Source of the DNA: Neodiprion pinetum
Taxonomy: Eukaryota > Arthropoda > Insecta > Hymenoptera > Diprionidae
Reading direction: 5' to 3'
Length of the DNA: 64,000 bases
Assembly: GCF_021155775.2 (NCBI RefSeq)
Contig: NC_060232.1
Coordinates: 13,738,251-13,802,250 of the forward strand
Shown: positions 28,801 through 36,205 of the stretch, one piece after another
Position numbering within the stretch: the first letter of the stretch is position 1
Layout of the letters: each line of letters opens with the position of its first letter
Made by a program: the position numbers and the translations under genes
The notes under the pieces: generated by a model
The model's database searches: none
Told to the model about the DNA's origin: nothing
What the model saw: only the letters and a program-made list of their open reading frames with translations

Positions 28801-31800
28801 TGAAATTGTTCTCCTTGTTCTTCACCGTAGTCTCCAAGGTTTTGAGGAAAGTAGTCGAGATGAGAGTGAAGAAAATGCAATTGAGGATTTCATCCAAAAC
28901 TGTCTTCAAATTCACACAAATTCGGAGTTTATTTGAAGACGAAAATTTCTTTGTAAAAATGAACAATAGTGAGAAAGCCGCTTGGCAAAGTTTTAAAAAT
29001 GTTTCTCAGAATTTTTTGGGGAATAAAAAAAGTGAGAATTACCAGAATTTGATTGGAAGGTTATTAGGAAATTTGAGAAATTTGGAGTGCTTGATGAATC
29101 TTAAATTGCACTTCCTTCACTCTCATCTCGACTAATTTCCTTCAAACCTTGGAGACTACAGTGAAGAAAGAACAAGGAGAACGATTTCATCAAAACATAA
29201 CTGAAATGGAGAATCGGTATCAAGGAAGGTGGAACGTCAACATGATGGCCGATTTTGGTGGACCCTAAAGAGAGAAATAACGAGAGAAAGTATAAAACGA
29301 AAGAGGGCCCCGCTGCATAGATCATTCGAAGAAGAAAGGGTTCGATACAAACGGAGAACAGTGTGGAATCAATGAAGGTCGTTCTTGTTTTACATTTTCA
29401 TTACAATCCATAAATTTTATAGTATAATTCGGAAGTAATCATGTTTAGTTTACTGCTGTGGATGAGAACAATATTATTTTTTGATATTTGCTGCTACTTC
29501 ATGGGTATTTCTTACGATTTTTTGCTATTTTTAGCGTTTTTTCGCAATTTATTCAAATTTGGAAGGTGTACGGAACCAAAGAACTTCGGATTCGGATTCA
29601 GCGCATCAAAATATATAAGAAACATACTTGGTCTGGTTAGTGAAAATTTTTTCCATTTTCATAACTCCAATTTTTCACGATTTTTAGCCATTCTTAGTGG
29701 TTTTTTGCAATTTACTCAAAATTTTGAGAGTGTACGGGCCAAACGGACCTCTGATTTGGATTCAGCACATCGAAATACATAACCCTAGATGGGACTGGTC
29801 AAATGTACAGACCACTTTTTTTTTTGTGTGCCGGTGTAATAATCAAAGATTTTGTTTTAATTTATTCAAGCGCTAACAGAAGGTGAATACATATTTGTTA
29901 TTTTTTCGATACATGTGTGTCGTTTTCAAATGTAACCTTTGCTGTTTTCAAAATTCCATCTTGTATCAAGGCTCAAAATCTTTATTATATTTCACTAGAT
30001 TTTCTTGAATTTTTTCCGATTATAAAAAACTTAGCGCTTTTAAGATAGCAAATACAACCATATATCAAATGGGATTGGTTAAGAAAATGATGAAAAATGA
30101 TTGGACTGTTTTTCGACAAATGCTGTTACATAAGTATAAAATTTTTTAGCAGATCTGAAATATGACCTTACGCTTGTTATTAAGATTTCGTGGAGTGCCC
30201 CAGCTATAAAGTCGTTTTCTGCATTCATTATTTTATTTGAATTTCATGAATTGAATAGAGCTGTACCGATGCAATTAATGATTCGATTATTTTTTGTAAC
30301 CGAATATTATTACTATTATAATAATCTTATTAGTGCATGATCTGATTATTATACATGATTATTGTTAGAGTTAGACCGATATTAAATATAAGATGCAATA
30401 CAATTAATTTGCCGAAATACCTAAGTGTTTGGTATTTTTTTATCACTTTTGTTGAGCAAGTAGACCGCTATGAGCTCTGGAATTTTCAACCAAATAAAAG
30501 CTATCATTTTAACTGTACAAATGGTTATTCTTATTAGCATTATGAGACTGTTTTGGGGCAATTTAGTGAAATATGTTATTTTCTTCGATTAATTAAAATC
30601 GGGAATGTTGGTTTTATTCTCCACCTAGAGTGGTCAAAATGTGTTATGCAAGTTCAGTTTATTCACTGTTCACAAATTGATCAAACTTGTAACTTTCTTA
30701 TATATTGTACTGTATAAAGTAGTTTGGACTCACGTTTTTTTTTTGGTTTCCGATTCTTATTCAAAAATTGAAGCTGTTAGTGTTAAACTTGTCTAGTTTT
30801 ATAATCGAGTGCAATATGATGCATGTGAATCTGATCAGATTATTTACAAAATATTTCGGTAAATTCATAATACACATTTATTTGTTTATTAATTGTGATT
30901 AGAATGACGGTGGGGTAATTCCATCATCCACTACGTACACGGGTGGTCTGGGATCCGTCACAGTAAATCATGGTGGACATCATGTAAGGCGCTCGTTACC
31001 AGACATGGGAGCAAATCCAGGAGAGCCACCGAAGCTTTATCCTTATCATCTCCTTTTAATCACCAATTACAGGCTGCCTGGTGATGTAGACCGCTGCAAT
31101 CTAGAGGTGAGTTCTGAATGCAATTTCTTAATACTAGATTTGTTTATAATACTAGAATGTATTACAAAATATGCAAGTGATAATTGATATTTCTTTTTCT
31201 TGAGTGAAACTATATGAAACATTATCTACATGCCGCACCCCATTGTTGAATCAAAAGTTTTTTTTCTATAGATCCCATACTTCGTACGGGCCGTAGGGCC
31301 GTATGATCAATTTACTACCGACTACTTATAAATATCTGGATTACCAACTACATACTTATGGGGAAATACAAATTTACTTATTGACTTCGATTTTGTTTTT
31401 CTATCAAAATTTAACTATGGGATAGTTGAAAGTCAAGTAATTTCAACCCATGATATCGTGGATTCGAAAAGTCTTATGAACAGAAATAACACAGTCATAG
31501 GATTTGTTGTAAAACTGAAGTTTTGAAGAAAAATATTTTGTAATTCTGCAACGATGGTTTGGTTTCCAACAATCGATCTCAAACGGAAAATTTGGGTACA
31601 TTTAATTTTTGTTTTTTTCTTCCCCGAAATTTCTTGATAAATACCGAAAATTTCAAGTGCCTCACAATTCTGGTATTTTTAACGGTCCAAAAGTGATAAT
31701 TTTTTTGGTTCATGAAAATGCCATAAAAGTATGCCTGAAAATTTCAGGCGACGAATGTTTCATCGCTTACTGCATGTTTTCCAATTTGTGAAGTACAACT

Positions 31801-32330
31801 TTTCAGCTGTCATTCATTGTTTGAAATTCTCTGCGATGTTTGACGTTATCGCAGACGTCAACAAGTGGTTAATTTGGCTGAGTTTGATGGGCCAGCCTAA
31901 GAACTTCCCGAATTTTCGAGGTCACAAAACATTAACGAATGAAGTAGAAAAAAAATTATAGTGTGCATCACGTGTGGAGGGCGACTTTCCTTGTGTAATC
32001 ACCACCTTTCCACTTGTAATCGACTTCTTTCCGTCTTTGATACACAATGTTCTATTTCATTATCCATGGTTTGGTATTTTGCCTGTTGCAAGGGCATTTA
32101 TGAAAGGTTTAGGGTATGGCATGTGACACTGTTTTGTATAGTTTTATGTATAGTTTTGTAGCACTTGTATTATTTAATATTCGAATACTTGAAATGTTTG
32201 TTTTTTTCTTATTCAGCGGCACCTATCCGACGCCGAATTTGAAGCCATTCTACAATTCACTCGTGCTGAGTTTTACCGGCTGCCACAATGGCGTCGCAAC
32301 GAGATTAAACGAAAAGCACGACTCTTCTAA
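4699..32330 (+). CDS. Unc-115: UNC-115/abLIM actin-binding LIM protein, multi-exon gene lacking its first exon
   Basis: Fourteen GT-AG exons join in phase (4699-4859, 5107-5272, 8332-8566, 8737-9058, 12959-13030, 13773-13956, 14233-14498, 15709-15970, 17009-17095, 20109-20209, 23577-23646, 26753-26793, 30903-31106, 32217-32330). They total 2285 nt, that is 2 nt of a split codon plus 761 codons including the stop. The product has four LIM domains (about residues 1-195), a Ser/Pro/Arg-rich linker with an acidic and coiled-coil-like stretch, and a C-terminal villin headpiece. This is the arrangement of vertebrate abLIM and insect/nematode UNC-115, cytoplasmic proteins that bind F-actin through the headpiece and link signalling to the cytoskeleton, notably in axon guidance. 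The start codon lies on an exon I could not place, probably upstream of the window. Exon boundaries were read by eye and not aligned to transcripts. Confidence 0.93.
5107..5272 (+). CDS. Unc-115: Unc-115 exon: end of LIM1 and most of LIM2
   Basis: Acceptor TATATAG, donor GTATGC. It starts in phase 0 and ends 1 nt into a Gly codon. It supplies the terminal Asp of LIM1 and the LIM2 core CAGCGEYVEGDVV, then H-x2-C (HPNC) and C-x2-C (CQRC). The last zinc pair of LIM2 (CHRC) is in the next exon, across a 3-kb intron. Confidence 0.93.
5551..5679. repeat. Near-perfect hairpin element
   Basis: Arms 5551-5600 and 5630-5679 are reverse complements with only a few mismatches, sharing GTAATTCCGGGTGAGAT and AGGTAAGAGATGG. 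The loop is about 29 nt. In RNA this would form a long hairpin within the intron. Confidence 0.88.
5776..6024. mobile_element. Short non-autonomous DNA transposon with TACAGGGT ends
   Basis: The left end TACAGGGTG and right end TTACCCTGTA are inverted, and each is flanked by TA, which would fit a Tc1/mariner-type duplication. At 249 bp it cannot encode a transposase. The interior is more GC-rich than the surrounding intron. Confidence 0.6.
6117..6339. repeat. Foldback (MITE-like) element, 223 bp
   Basis: Arms of about 50 bp are inverted: AAGGAGAGTAACGACTATAA on the left and TTATGCCTGTTATTCTCCTT on the right, continuing into GAAATATTTATTTCT and AGAAATAAATATTTC at the inner ends. Confidence 0.82.
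6701..7002. repeat. Foldback element with an internal tandem repeat
   Basis: Inverted ends of about 30 bp contain AACACCTG and ATGGAAAGTCC. Inside, 6792-6900 carries units beginning TTCGCGCATTGC or TTCGCACATTGC at 6792, 6826 and 6857, and a partial one at 6891, spaced 31-34 bp. Confidence 0.7.
8332..8566 (+). CDS. Unc-115: Unc-115 exon: end of LIM2 and LIM3
   Basis: It starts after AAAG at 8328-8331 with GG completing the split Gly, and ends 2 nt into a Lys codon before GTATGT. The first residues GQALCHRC complete LIM2. A Pro-rich spacer (NNSGPPPGLESQ) follows. LIM3 begins CAGCRQQLREG and continues through WHVWCFKC and CDTVLHGEYMG. The donor pairs with an acceptor only 170 nt away. Confidence 0.92.
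8737..9058 (+). CDS. Unc-115: Unc-115 exon: end of LIM3 and LIM4
   Basis: Acceptor AATTAG, donor CAG|GTAAGT. The first G completes Lys; DGVPYCEKDY ends LIM3. LIM4 runs from CAYCSRYISG through FHPTCARCTKC to IWHPRC. The sequence GEEMYLQGGAIWHPRC closely resembles LIM4 of abLIM/UNC-115. The exon continues into a His/Ser-rich tail ending SASEMQ in phase 0. Confidence 0.93.
9240..10266. mobile_element. Foldback transposon with about 210-bp terminal inverted repeats
   Basis: The left arm (9240-9450) and right arm (10058-10266) are reverse complements. They share AAAGGGCCTAGCCGGGGTTG at the tip, the text around GATGTGGATTTACTATACG and an AT-rich inner end. The 600-bp centre has no open frame. No target-site duplication could be fixed, and the superfamily is unknown. 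Confidence 0.85.
11080..11275. repeat. Dispersed repeat, related to 2556-2795
   Basis: Same order of short matching blocks as the copy at 2556-2795, in the same orientation. It follows a short GT run at 11088. Confidence 0.55.
12959..13030 (+). CDS. Unc-115: Unc-115 exon: short Ser/Arg-rich linker exon
   Basis: A 72-nt exon, phase 0 at both ends, with acceptor GTGTGTAG after a T-rich tract and donor AAG|GTATGG. It encodes FSIRSRTPSLNGSLYSPYNS then LSRK. The reading frame was chosen because it keeps phase 0 with both neighbours and gives the Ser/Tyr/Pro-rich text typical of the linker. A second open frame across the same bases would start at a different AG and break phase. Confidence 0.8.
13031..13772. 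other. Intron, nothing recognised
   Basis: 742 nt of AT-rich sequence between phase-0 exons, with no repeat or extra exon evident. Confidence 0.6.
13773..13956 (+). CDS. Unc-115: Unc-115 exon: linker, 'TGSPGLILREYGRG' segment
   Basis: Acceptor AATTATAG, donor T|GTAAGT, starting in phase 0 and ending in phase 1. It begins YYPTRTGSPGLILREYGRG and ends SPHFHRPS. The last motif resembles the SP-x-FHRP motif in the linker of vertebrate abLIM proteins. No folded domain is apparent. It is probably a flexible, phosphorylatable region. Confidence 0.88.
14233..14498 (+). CDS. Unc-115: Unc-115 exon: linker ending DDFPAPPYPYTDPERRRRWS
   Basis: Acceptor TTTGCAG, donor GTAAGT after AAA, phase 1 in and phase 0 out. 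A Ser/Arg/Gly-rich start leads into an acidic, Pro-rich stretch and the motif DDFPAPPYPYTDPERRRRWS. The downstream open reading continues past the donor only into low-quality sequence, so the donor at 14499 was preferred. Confidence 0.88.
14499..15708. other. Intron, nothing recognised
   Basis: 1.2 kb of AT-rich sequence. Short open frames on both strands do not resemble known proteins. Confidence 0.6.
15709..15970 (+). CDS. Unc-115: Unc-115 exon: acidic and charged-helix linker
   Basis: Acceptor TGTTTCAG, donor GTGAGT, phase 0 in and phase 1 out. It encodes VSDDEDEVDNKGYIQEAEQK, then a Lys/Glu-rich helical stretch (LKKEQAELSKIDTGIAKVFL) that may form a short coiled coil, and an Arg-rich tail. 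abLIM proteins carry a comparable charged helix ahead of the headpiece. Confidence 0.9.
15971..17008. other. Intron with a possible short element at 16553-16968
   Basis: GGAAAGTC near 16555 and GACTTTCC near 16960 are inverted. They bracket an A16 run and unrelated sequence. The ends resemble the GGAAAGTCC ends of the foldback at 6701-7002, but only 8-9 bp match. Confidence 0.35.
17009..17095 (+). CDS. Unc-115: Unc-115 exon: PSRNIDHARPWEDEDG segment
   Basis: Acceptor TTTTCCAG, donor AATG|GTGAGT; 87 nt, phase 1 to phase 1. It encodes SPSRNIDHARPWEDEDGVSY and then RSSVGPSYN. This exon is the common 5' partner of the apparently alternative exons that follow, all of which start in phase 1. Confidence 0.85.
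17568..17608 (+). CDS. Unc-115: Candidate alternative Unc-115 exon
   Basis: After the AG of TACGTAG, joining to the phase-1 G of the upstream exon, the text reads DGIRPSPVARKTTQ and ends in phase 0 at CAG|GTACGC. It is then compatible with the exon at 23577. The open frame continues as VRPVKTH to a second GT at 17632, but that donor leaves phase 2, which no seen acceptor matches. The composition matches the linker. The pyrimidine tract is poor, so this could be chance. Confidence 0.35.
18832..19856. mobile_element. Non-autonomous DNA transposon with CAGGGTGGCCAC ends
   Basis: The ends CAGGGTGGCCACC and GGGCCACCCTG are inverted and flanked by the direct 5-bp repeat CAAAG (18827-18831 and 19857-19861). 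Subterminal repeats GGGAAATGTCAGGGAA occur several times at the left and once at the right. The 1-kb interior encodes no recognisable transposase. Ends and a 5-bp duplication would fit a hAT-like group, but this is an inference. Confidence 0.82.
20109..20209 (+). CDS. Unc-115: Unc-115 exon: Arg/Ser/Pro-rich linker
   Basis: Acceptor GCAACAG after a T/G-rich tract, donor TCG|GTAAGT; 101 nt, phase 1 in and phase 0 out. It encodes GRSSVRSPAPRNYPPLGTQR followed by ASTLPSASRHYHS. The other frames either hit a stop or do not join in phase. Confidence 0.82.
21285..21416. mobile_element. 132-bp MITE with TCG target-site duplication
   Basis: Ends CATCCTGTAGCAGAC and GCTTGCTACAGGATG are inverted. The direct repeat TCG flanks both sides (21282-21284 and 21417-21419). 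A 3-bp duplication would fit Harbinger-type or CACTA-type transposition. Confidence 0.7.
22960..23057 (+). CDS. Unc-115: Candidate alternative Unc-115 exon ('KPGYGLAPRSHTFS')
   Basis: The frame reads SSLRHIPKPGYGLAPRSHTF then SSTGGSVSALP and stops at a strong donor GTAAGT in phase 0, fitting exon 23577. PGYG followed by basic residues resembles the LPGYGRNGL text in the vertebrate abLIM linker. The start is uncertain. AG at 22958-22959 gives a phase-1 entry, which would make it mutually exclusive with exon 20109-20209. AG at 22987-22988 gives a 69-nt exon in phase 0 that could follow exon 20109-20209 directly. Confidence 0.65.
23577..23646 (+). CDS. Unc-115: Unc-115 exon: GDYSFSGMGDKTHSTDFSSG
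   Basis: A 70-nt exon with acceptor TTATTCAG and donor GTGAGT, phase 0 in and phase 1 out. It encodes GDYSFSGMGDKTHSTDFSSG and KSD, with the third base group finishing across the intron as Ile. It is Ser/Thr-rich linker with no recognisable fold. Confidence 0.8.
23647..26752. other. Intron with one foldback element
   Basis: A 3.1-kb intron whose only recognised content is the foldback at 24138-25257. Confidence 0.65.
24138..25257. mobile_element. Foldback element with diverged arms
   Basis: Arms at about 24138-24330 and 25090-25257 are reverse complements at roughly three bases in four. They share GAAAAATTAAAATATT, AGGAGCTAAT and GTGCTAATTAAATGCC. The 760-bp interior has poly-A and poly-T tracts and no coding sequence. 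Confidence 0.75.
26753..26793 (+). CDS. Unc-115: Unc-115 short exon with two possible donors
   Basis: Acceptor GCATTTAG, phase 1 in. The near donor at 26794 (GTATGT) leaves ISTGSITDVDRRAL, phase 0. A far donor at 26836 (GTTTGT) adds 42 nt, also in phase 0, encoding VCTTAPYFSRRISM. Both splice in frame to the exon at 30903. The extension reads like real coding sequence, so an alternative 5' splice site is plausible. Which form is major cannot be told from sequence. Confidence 0.72.
27830..30201. mobile_element. Older outer foldback element, split by a younger insertion
   Basis: The tips GGGGCATTCCA (27830-27840) and TGGAGTGCCCC (30191-30201) are inverted. The arms 27830-28146 and 29846-30201 are diverged reverse complements, sharing blocks such as TATTTCAGAT, CAGC/AGCAAAGGTTACATTT and AACCAATC. 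A second foldback occupies the middle. No coding sequence survives in the outer element. Confidence 0.7.
28154..29836. mobile_element. Inner foldback element carrying an inverted pair of ORF remnants
   Basis: Tips CATCGGCACACA and TGTGTGCCGGTG are inverted, and TAATAAT to TAATAATCA is repeated directly outside (28147-28155 and 29837-29845), a 7-9 bp duplication. The arms of about 700 bp (to 28885 and from 29103) are highly similar and surround a 215-bp centre. In antisense of the left arm and sense of the right arm one can read EQGERFHQNITEMENRYQGR, matching a conserved insect repeat protein I recall but cannot name with certainty. Frames are broken. Confidence 0.88.
30903..31106 (+). CDS. 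Unc-115: Unc-115 exon: first half of villin headpiece
   Basis: Acceptor GTGATTAG, donor GAG|GTGAGT; 204 nt, phase 0 at both ends. A Gly/Thr/His-rich lead (HHVRRSLPDMGANPGEPPK) is followed by LYPYHLLLITNYRLPGDVDR, the start of a villin headpiece. The N-terminal subdomain residues KLYPYxxLL and DVDRxxLE are conserved in abLIM, dematin and villin. Confidence 0.95.
31107..32216. other. Last intron, nothing recognised
   Basis: 1.1 kb between the two headpiece exons, AT-rich, with no repeat or gene evident. Confidence 0.6.
32217..32330 (+). CDS. Unc-115: Unc-115 terminal exon: second half of villin headpiece and stop
   Basis: Acceptor TTATTCAG then RHLSDAEFEAILQFTRAEFY and RLPQWRRNEIKRKARLF followed by TAA. 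The C-terminal Lys/Arg cluster and the final aromatic-hydrophobic end are the F-actin-binding signature of headpieces. The stop immediately follows the conserved Leu-Phe end, so the protein terminus is secure. Confidence 0.96.
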   Translation, partial: RHLSDAEFEAILQFTRAEFYRLPQWRRNEIKRKARLF

Positions 32331-35300
32331 TTCTTTGAAAAAAATGATTAATTATTATTATTTAGTAATCAAACAATTTTTCAGAATAATTATTTGTGCA
32401 GAGTGTATTTTTGAGTGCAACAGTCTGGTTTATGTAACAATTAAAAGTTGATATCGTATTGTGCAGAACGTGTCAGGGAGTACTGAATGATAACTTTGAT
32501 TTGTTTGTAGGTACATTAGATAATTATTCTCTACAACTCAGTTCTTCAGTCTGATGTTTCACAGTTATCTGAATTTTAGTGGACACGCAATACATTAACT
32601 ATATTTCCATACTATTATTTGTATTTTTCGCTAATCCTTATTGTCAATTTCATATTACTTTCCACGTTGAACGTAAAATAATACGTTTAGTGTATATTTT
32701 CGAATTTAGAGATCTAAAGGACATGTTGACAAAAAAACGAAACGTATCAGATCCCTTTTAACCGTTGTAATTTTATTATTCACGCAGGTTTGCCCATATT
32801 GGAAATAAAATTTAACAATGCGTACATAAATACATGAATTAGTTTTTTAATTACGACACTTTGTATCAGGTAGACTTCACCGAGTGCTATAAAAGTTGAA
32901 TTAGTGTCACCTTGATATCTTAATTTACTTAATAATACGAAATTCGTAATTTCGAATTGAATGCAGTACTAAAATAACCGTTTTATTGGGCCGTCACATT
33001 TTTCTGCTATAGTTCATATTTTTTTATTAACAAATTCAGAGGTATAATAATTACTAGTACCAACTCATGTATTTTTCATACTATTAGCACTCTATGAAGA
33101 TTGTTTTACTTATAAGTTGTTAAATGCAGTTATCGATTTATCCGGTGTTGCGATTGCGGCTGAAACGCTGTCTTTCAATGACATGGCTTTGCAATTAATA
33201 AATAAATGAATAAACTAAGAGAAAATGTTACAATACAATTATTAGTTACTGTAAATAAAATGGGTAACGTAAGAAAGAAAGGGAATATGCATATGCTATG
33301 CTTAACCGGCATACCCAAACACACTCCTTCATGAATGATGAAATATATTATCTAAAAATTCTATTAGATAATGATCATAGTAATTATAGCTGATACTTTT
33401 AATAACTATTACACGTTACTGTAACCAAAATGAAATAAAATGTTAAAAACTGAAGAATATTGGATAGGAAACACGCAGCTTGCAGAATGATACTATAAAA
33501 AAAAGTGTTTAAACATCAATTAACGATATTGTCAAACCGCAAGCTAAGCGTACAAGGATATGGGTCATGCTTTAAAACTCATTTTCCGGGGATAAAAGAA
33601 CTAAATTAATTATATAAATATTTGACTGATGAGTCAGAGCCACTTTAATCGAACGTTGAGGCTCTGGTAGCGCAACTAGTATCACATTTGCAATACAATA
33701 GTTACATAAATTTTTAAATAAATATAAACGTTGCATACATAAAAAATTTCATAATTGTCCTTTTGCAAATATCGCAAGTCGAAGACGCGAGCTTAATTAT
33801 ATCATTAATGTGCAAGATGATTAATTTTTGGTGTTGAGAGTTTGAAGGTTTAATTCTAAGATTTCGTAGACCTAATTTATTTGGCAAATTATATCATATG
33901 AAAGTTCAACATTTTACTCAAGGTGTTCCAGCAATGACGCTATATTTAACATTCTTGATCTCTGCGACCAATGTTATATAACGAACAAGTATTTCATTGC
34001 AATTTGGAAGATCAGCATCGTGGGTGAAGAGTTCAATAGCTAAATATAAGCTAAGACTGTGAGTTATTTTATTTAATTCTTTTGATGGACTTCAAATGTA
34101 TTTTTAAATTTATTTCTGAGTCACTGCAATGTCAAGAGGTTGATTTTTTGCACATGCTACGGTAGCGATTTGCTATGAAATATTATTATTTAACACGATT
34201 TATTAGCTAAATTCTGACTAGAGATATTTTTGAAAAGCAATTATATTACATGTAAGCTTATGAGTAATGTTAAGAAATACATTCAAAATTTTTATGACAA
34301 CGTTGATATTTGTACCATATTTTGTGGCCACAACCCGAGAATATATTGTATGTCGCAGTTACAGAGCAGCTTTTGCAGATCTTATTCTACCAATAAGTGT
34401 TCAGCTGCAATTAGCAAGTATTACTCAGCTATGTATATCCAGTGACAATCGGCCAGTTTATCTGTGTTTTACGCAATTTCGGGATTTTAGGGTTCAAACT
34501 TATTCCTGTTACGGCTGCCAGCTACATACTTATTTGATTTTGGATCATAACTGCGGCATAGAGAATGTCAATATGCTTTTACTGTGATGTTAACAGATGT
34601 AACATATCCTGTATAAAAGCTCGTCGCTTCTGCTAGTCCGTGAAATACAATAAAGGCAAAAATTACACAGGATTTACCTTAATTCTCTGTTATATCCTAA
34701 AATCACTTACGCTCAGTTATGGAAGAACATGTTTTAACGAACTCTGGGGCAATAGCATAACCAAGGAAACTACAGACCAAGACATCGAATTCCTATCCAA
34801 GCCAATATATGGCAGCCACTTATATAGTGGTACTTATATGTAACTTATGTACTTATAAGTCCAAGACACATGACTAATATTTTCATCGCCAGCAAAAACA
34901 TGGCCGGTATCGAAAGTCAATTTTTCGTGTTTCAATTTATGTTAAATTTTCGAGCCTTATTTGAAGTCAGTGCATTTTTATCGGCAAACTCAGACTTTTT
35001 CACGTAAAAGTAGTAGTTGCACATATTTGTTTGAAATTGGGGAACATGCAAGCCAAGTACACAAAAACAAAAAGTGTTATTGATAAATAGTATTCAAAAA
35101 AAAGGTCTTGCGATGTAAAGTAAATAATAATTGAACGTAATTTAATGCACGTCAATCCCTTGTTCCACTCATAAAACTTTTTTGAAAAGTGATGTAAATT
35201 AATTATGATTCTAAATTGGATATAAGAAGTTAACGACTGACATCTCCTAAAGATGGATTTTTCGTATTATTTATAATCAAATTTTTATCACTTATCACCA

Positions 35301-36205
35301 ATTATGGACGCATGGTGTTATGCACAGTTGATCGCTCGAATGAATGCGTCAAAAGTCGATGCAAAAAGCTTGGACACGTGCAGGCTTTGAAGTACGATAT
35401 CTCTGTCAAGAAAAGATAGAAGAAAGGTTGTAACATCTTTTGAAAGCTTCAGGAGTGTTCTGCTTCCAACAACTCATTGGTCTTTTCTGAGTCAAGATTC
35501 TGACGTTAGAACATCACCGCCAATAGGTTGAAAACTGTCTTTTTCAATTTTTTTTTTTTTTGAGAATGTTGCCATAAGTAGAGTTTATTTCATTGGAGAA
35601 CAACATGAAAACTTTCCCCCAAAAAAATCAGAGTCTTACCCTAGATATAACTTATTGTTGAACTAATGCGGTTCGAAGTTACGTGGAACTTACAGATAAA
35701 AAAACGTCCGCACAGTGCGCGCGTATGCGCTCTCATGCGTGCGGATTTACCTGCACTGCTCGTAAATTGAGGATTTTAAAAATGGGGTTATATTTCGCGA
35801 AACAAATAAAAAAATTTATGTAACAGCATTTTTTTTTTTTTTTTTATTACAAATATTTTAGTATATTATCACAAGGAAACGAAGCACTGGTTTTAGACCA
35901 CCCTTGCCGCCAGAAAAATAGGCTTCTTTTCATTCATAAAATCTGAACTATGGAAAAAAACTTGTTAATTTCTGGCGAAACGATAGTTTACATTTTGATG
36001 CTTGTTTAGTCCTAAAATTATTCAATGTTGAAGAAAAAGAAACGAGCAGAGGCCCTGAAGCGCAGCCATTTCTTAATATTTTTCAATAACTTTTTAACTG
36101 AACATGGATCAAATTTTAATGAAGAAAAAATATTGCGTTCTGTTGGGATTAGGCAGGAAAAAAATACGGAATACGCGCGAAGGTATATATATAAATCGGA
36201 TACTT
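32331..36205. other. 3' flank of Unc-115, no gene recognised
   Basis: It contains the 3' UTR and then about 3 kb of AT-rich sequence. Open frames near 34230-34843 do not resemble known proteins. A long T-run lies at 35829-35846. Confidence 0.55.
32804..33206 (+). promoter_or_regulatory. Candidate polyadenylation signals of Unc-115
   Basis: AATAAA occurs at 32804-32809, about 470 nt past the stop codon, and as overlapping copies at 33197-33206. Either could end the transcript. The region is AT-rich, so chance matches are likely and no choice can be made without transcript ends. Confidence 0.35.

Larger units (their letters stand above)
26836..30902. other. Intron containing a nested pair of foldback elements
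   Basis: Of this 4.07-kb intron, 27830-30201 is transposon-derived. The flanks 26836-27829 and 30202-30902 hold only AT-rich sequence. Confidence 0.7.

Noticed and set aside
28665..29325. Hydrophobic open frames on both strands (MIYAAGPSFVLYFLSLFLSL)
   Set aside because: They are antisense of the ORF remnants in the two foldback arms.
34230..34843. Overlapping open frames of up to 106 residues after a TATAAAA-like site
   Set aside because: There are no known motifs, composition is intron-like and splice signals are lacking.
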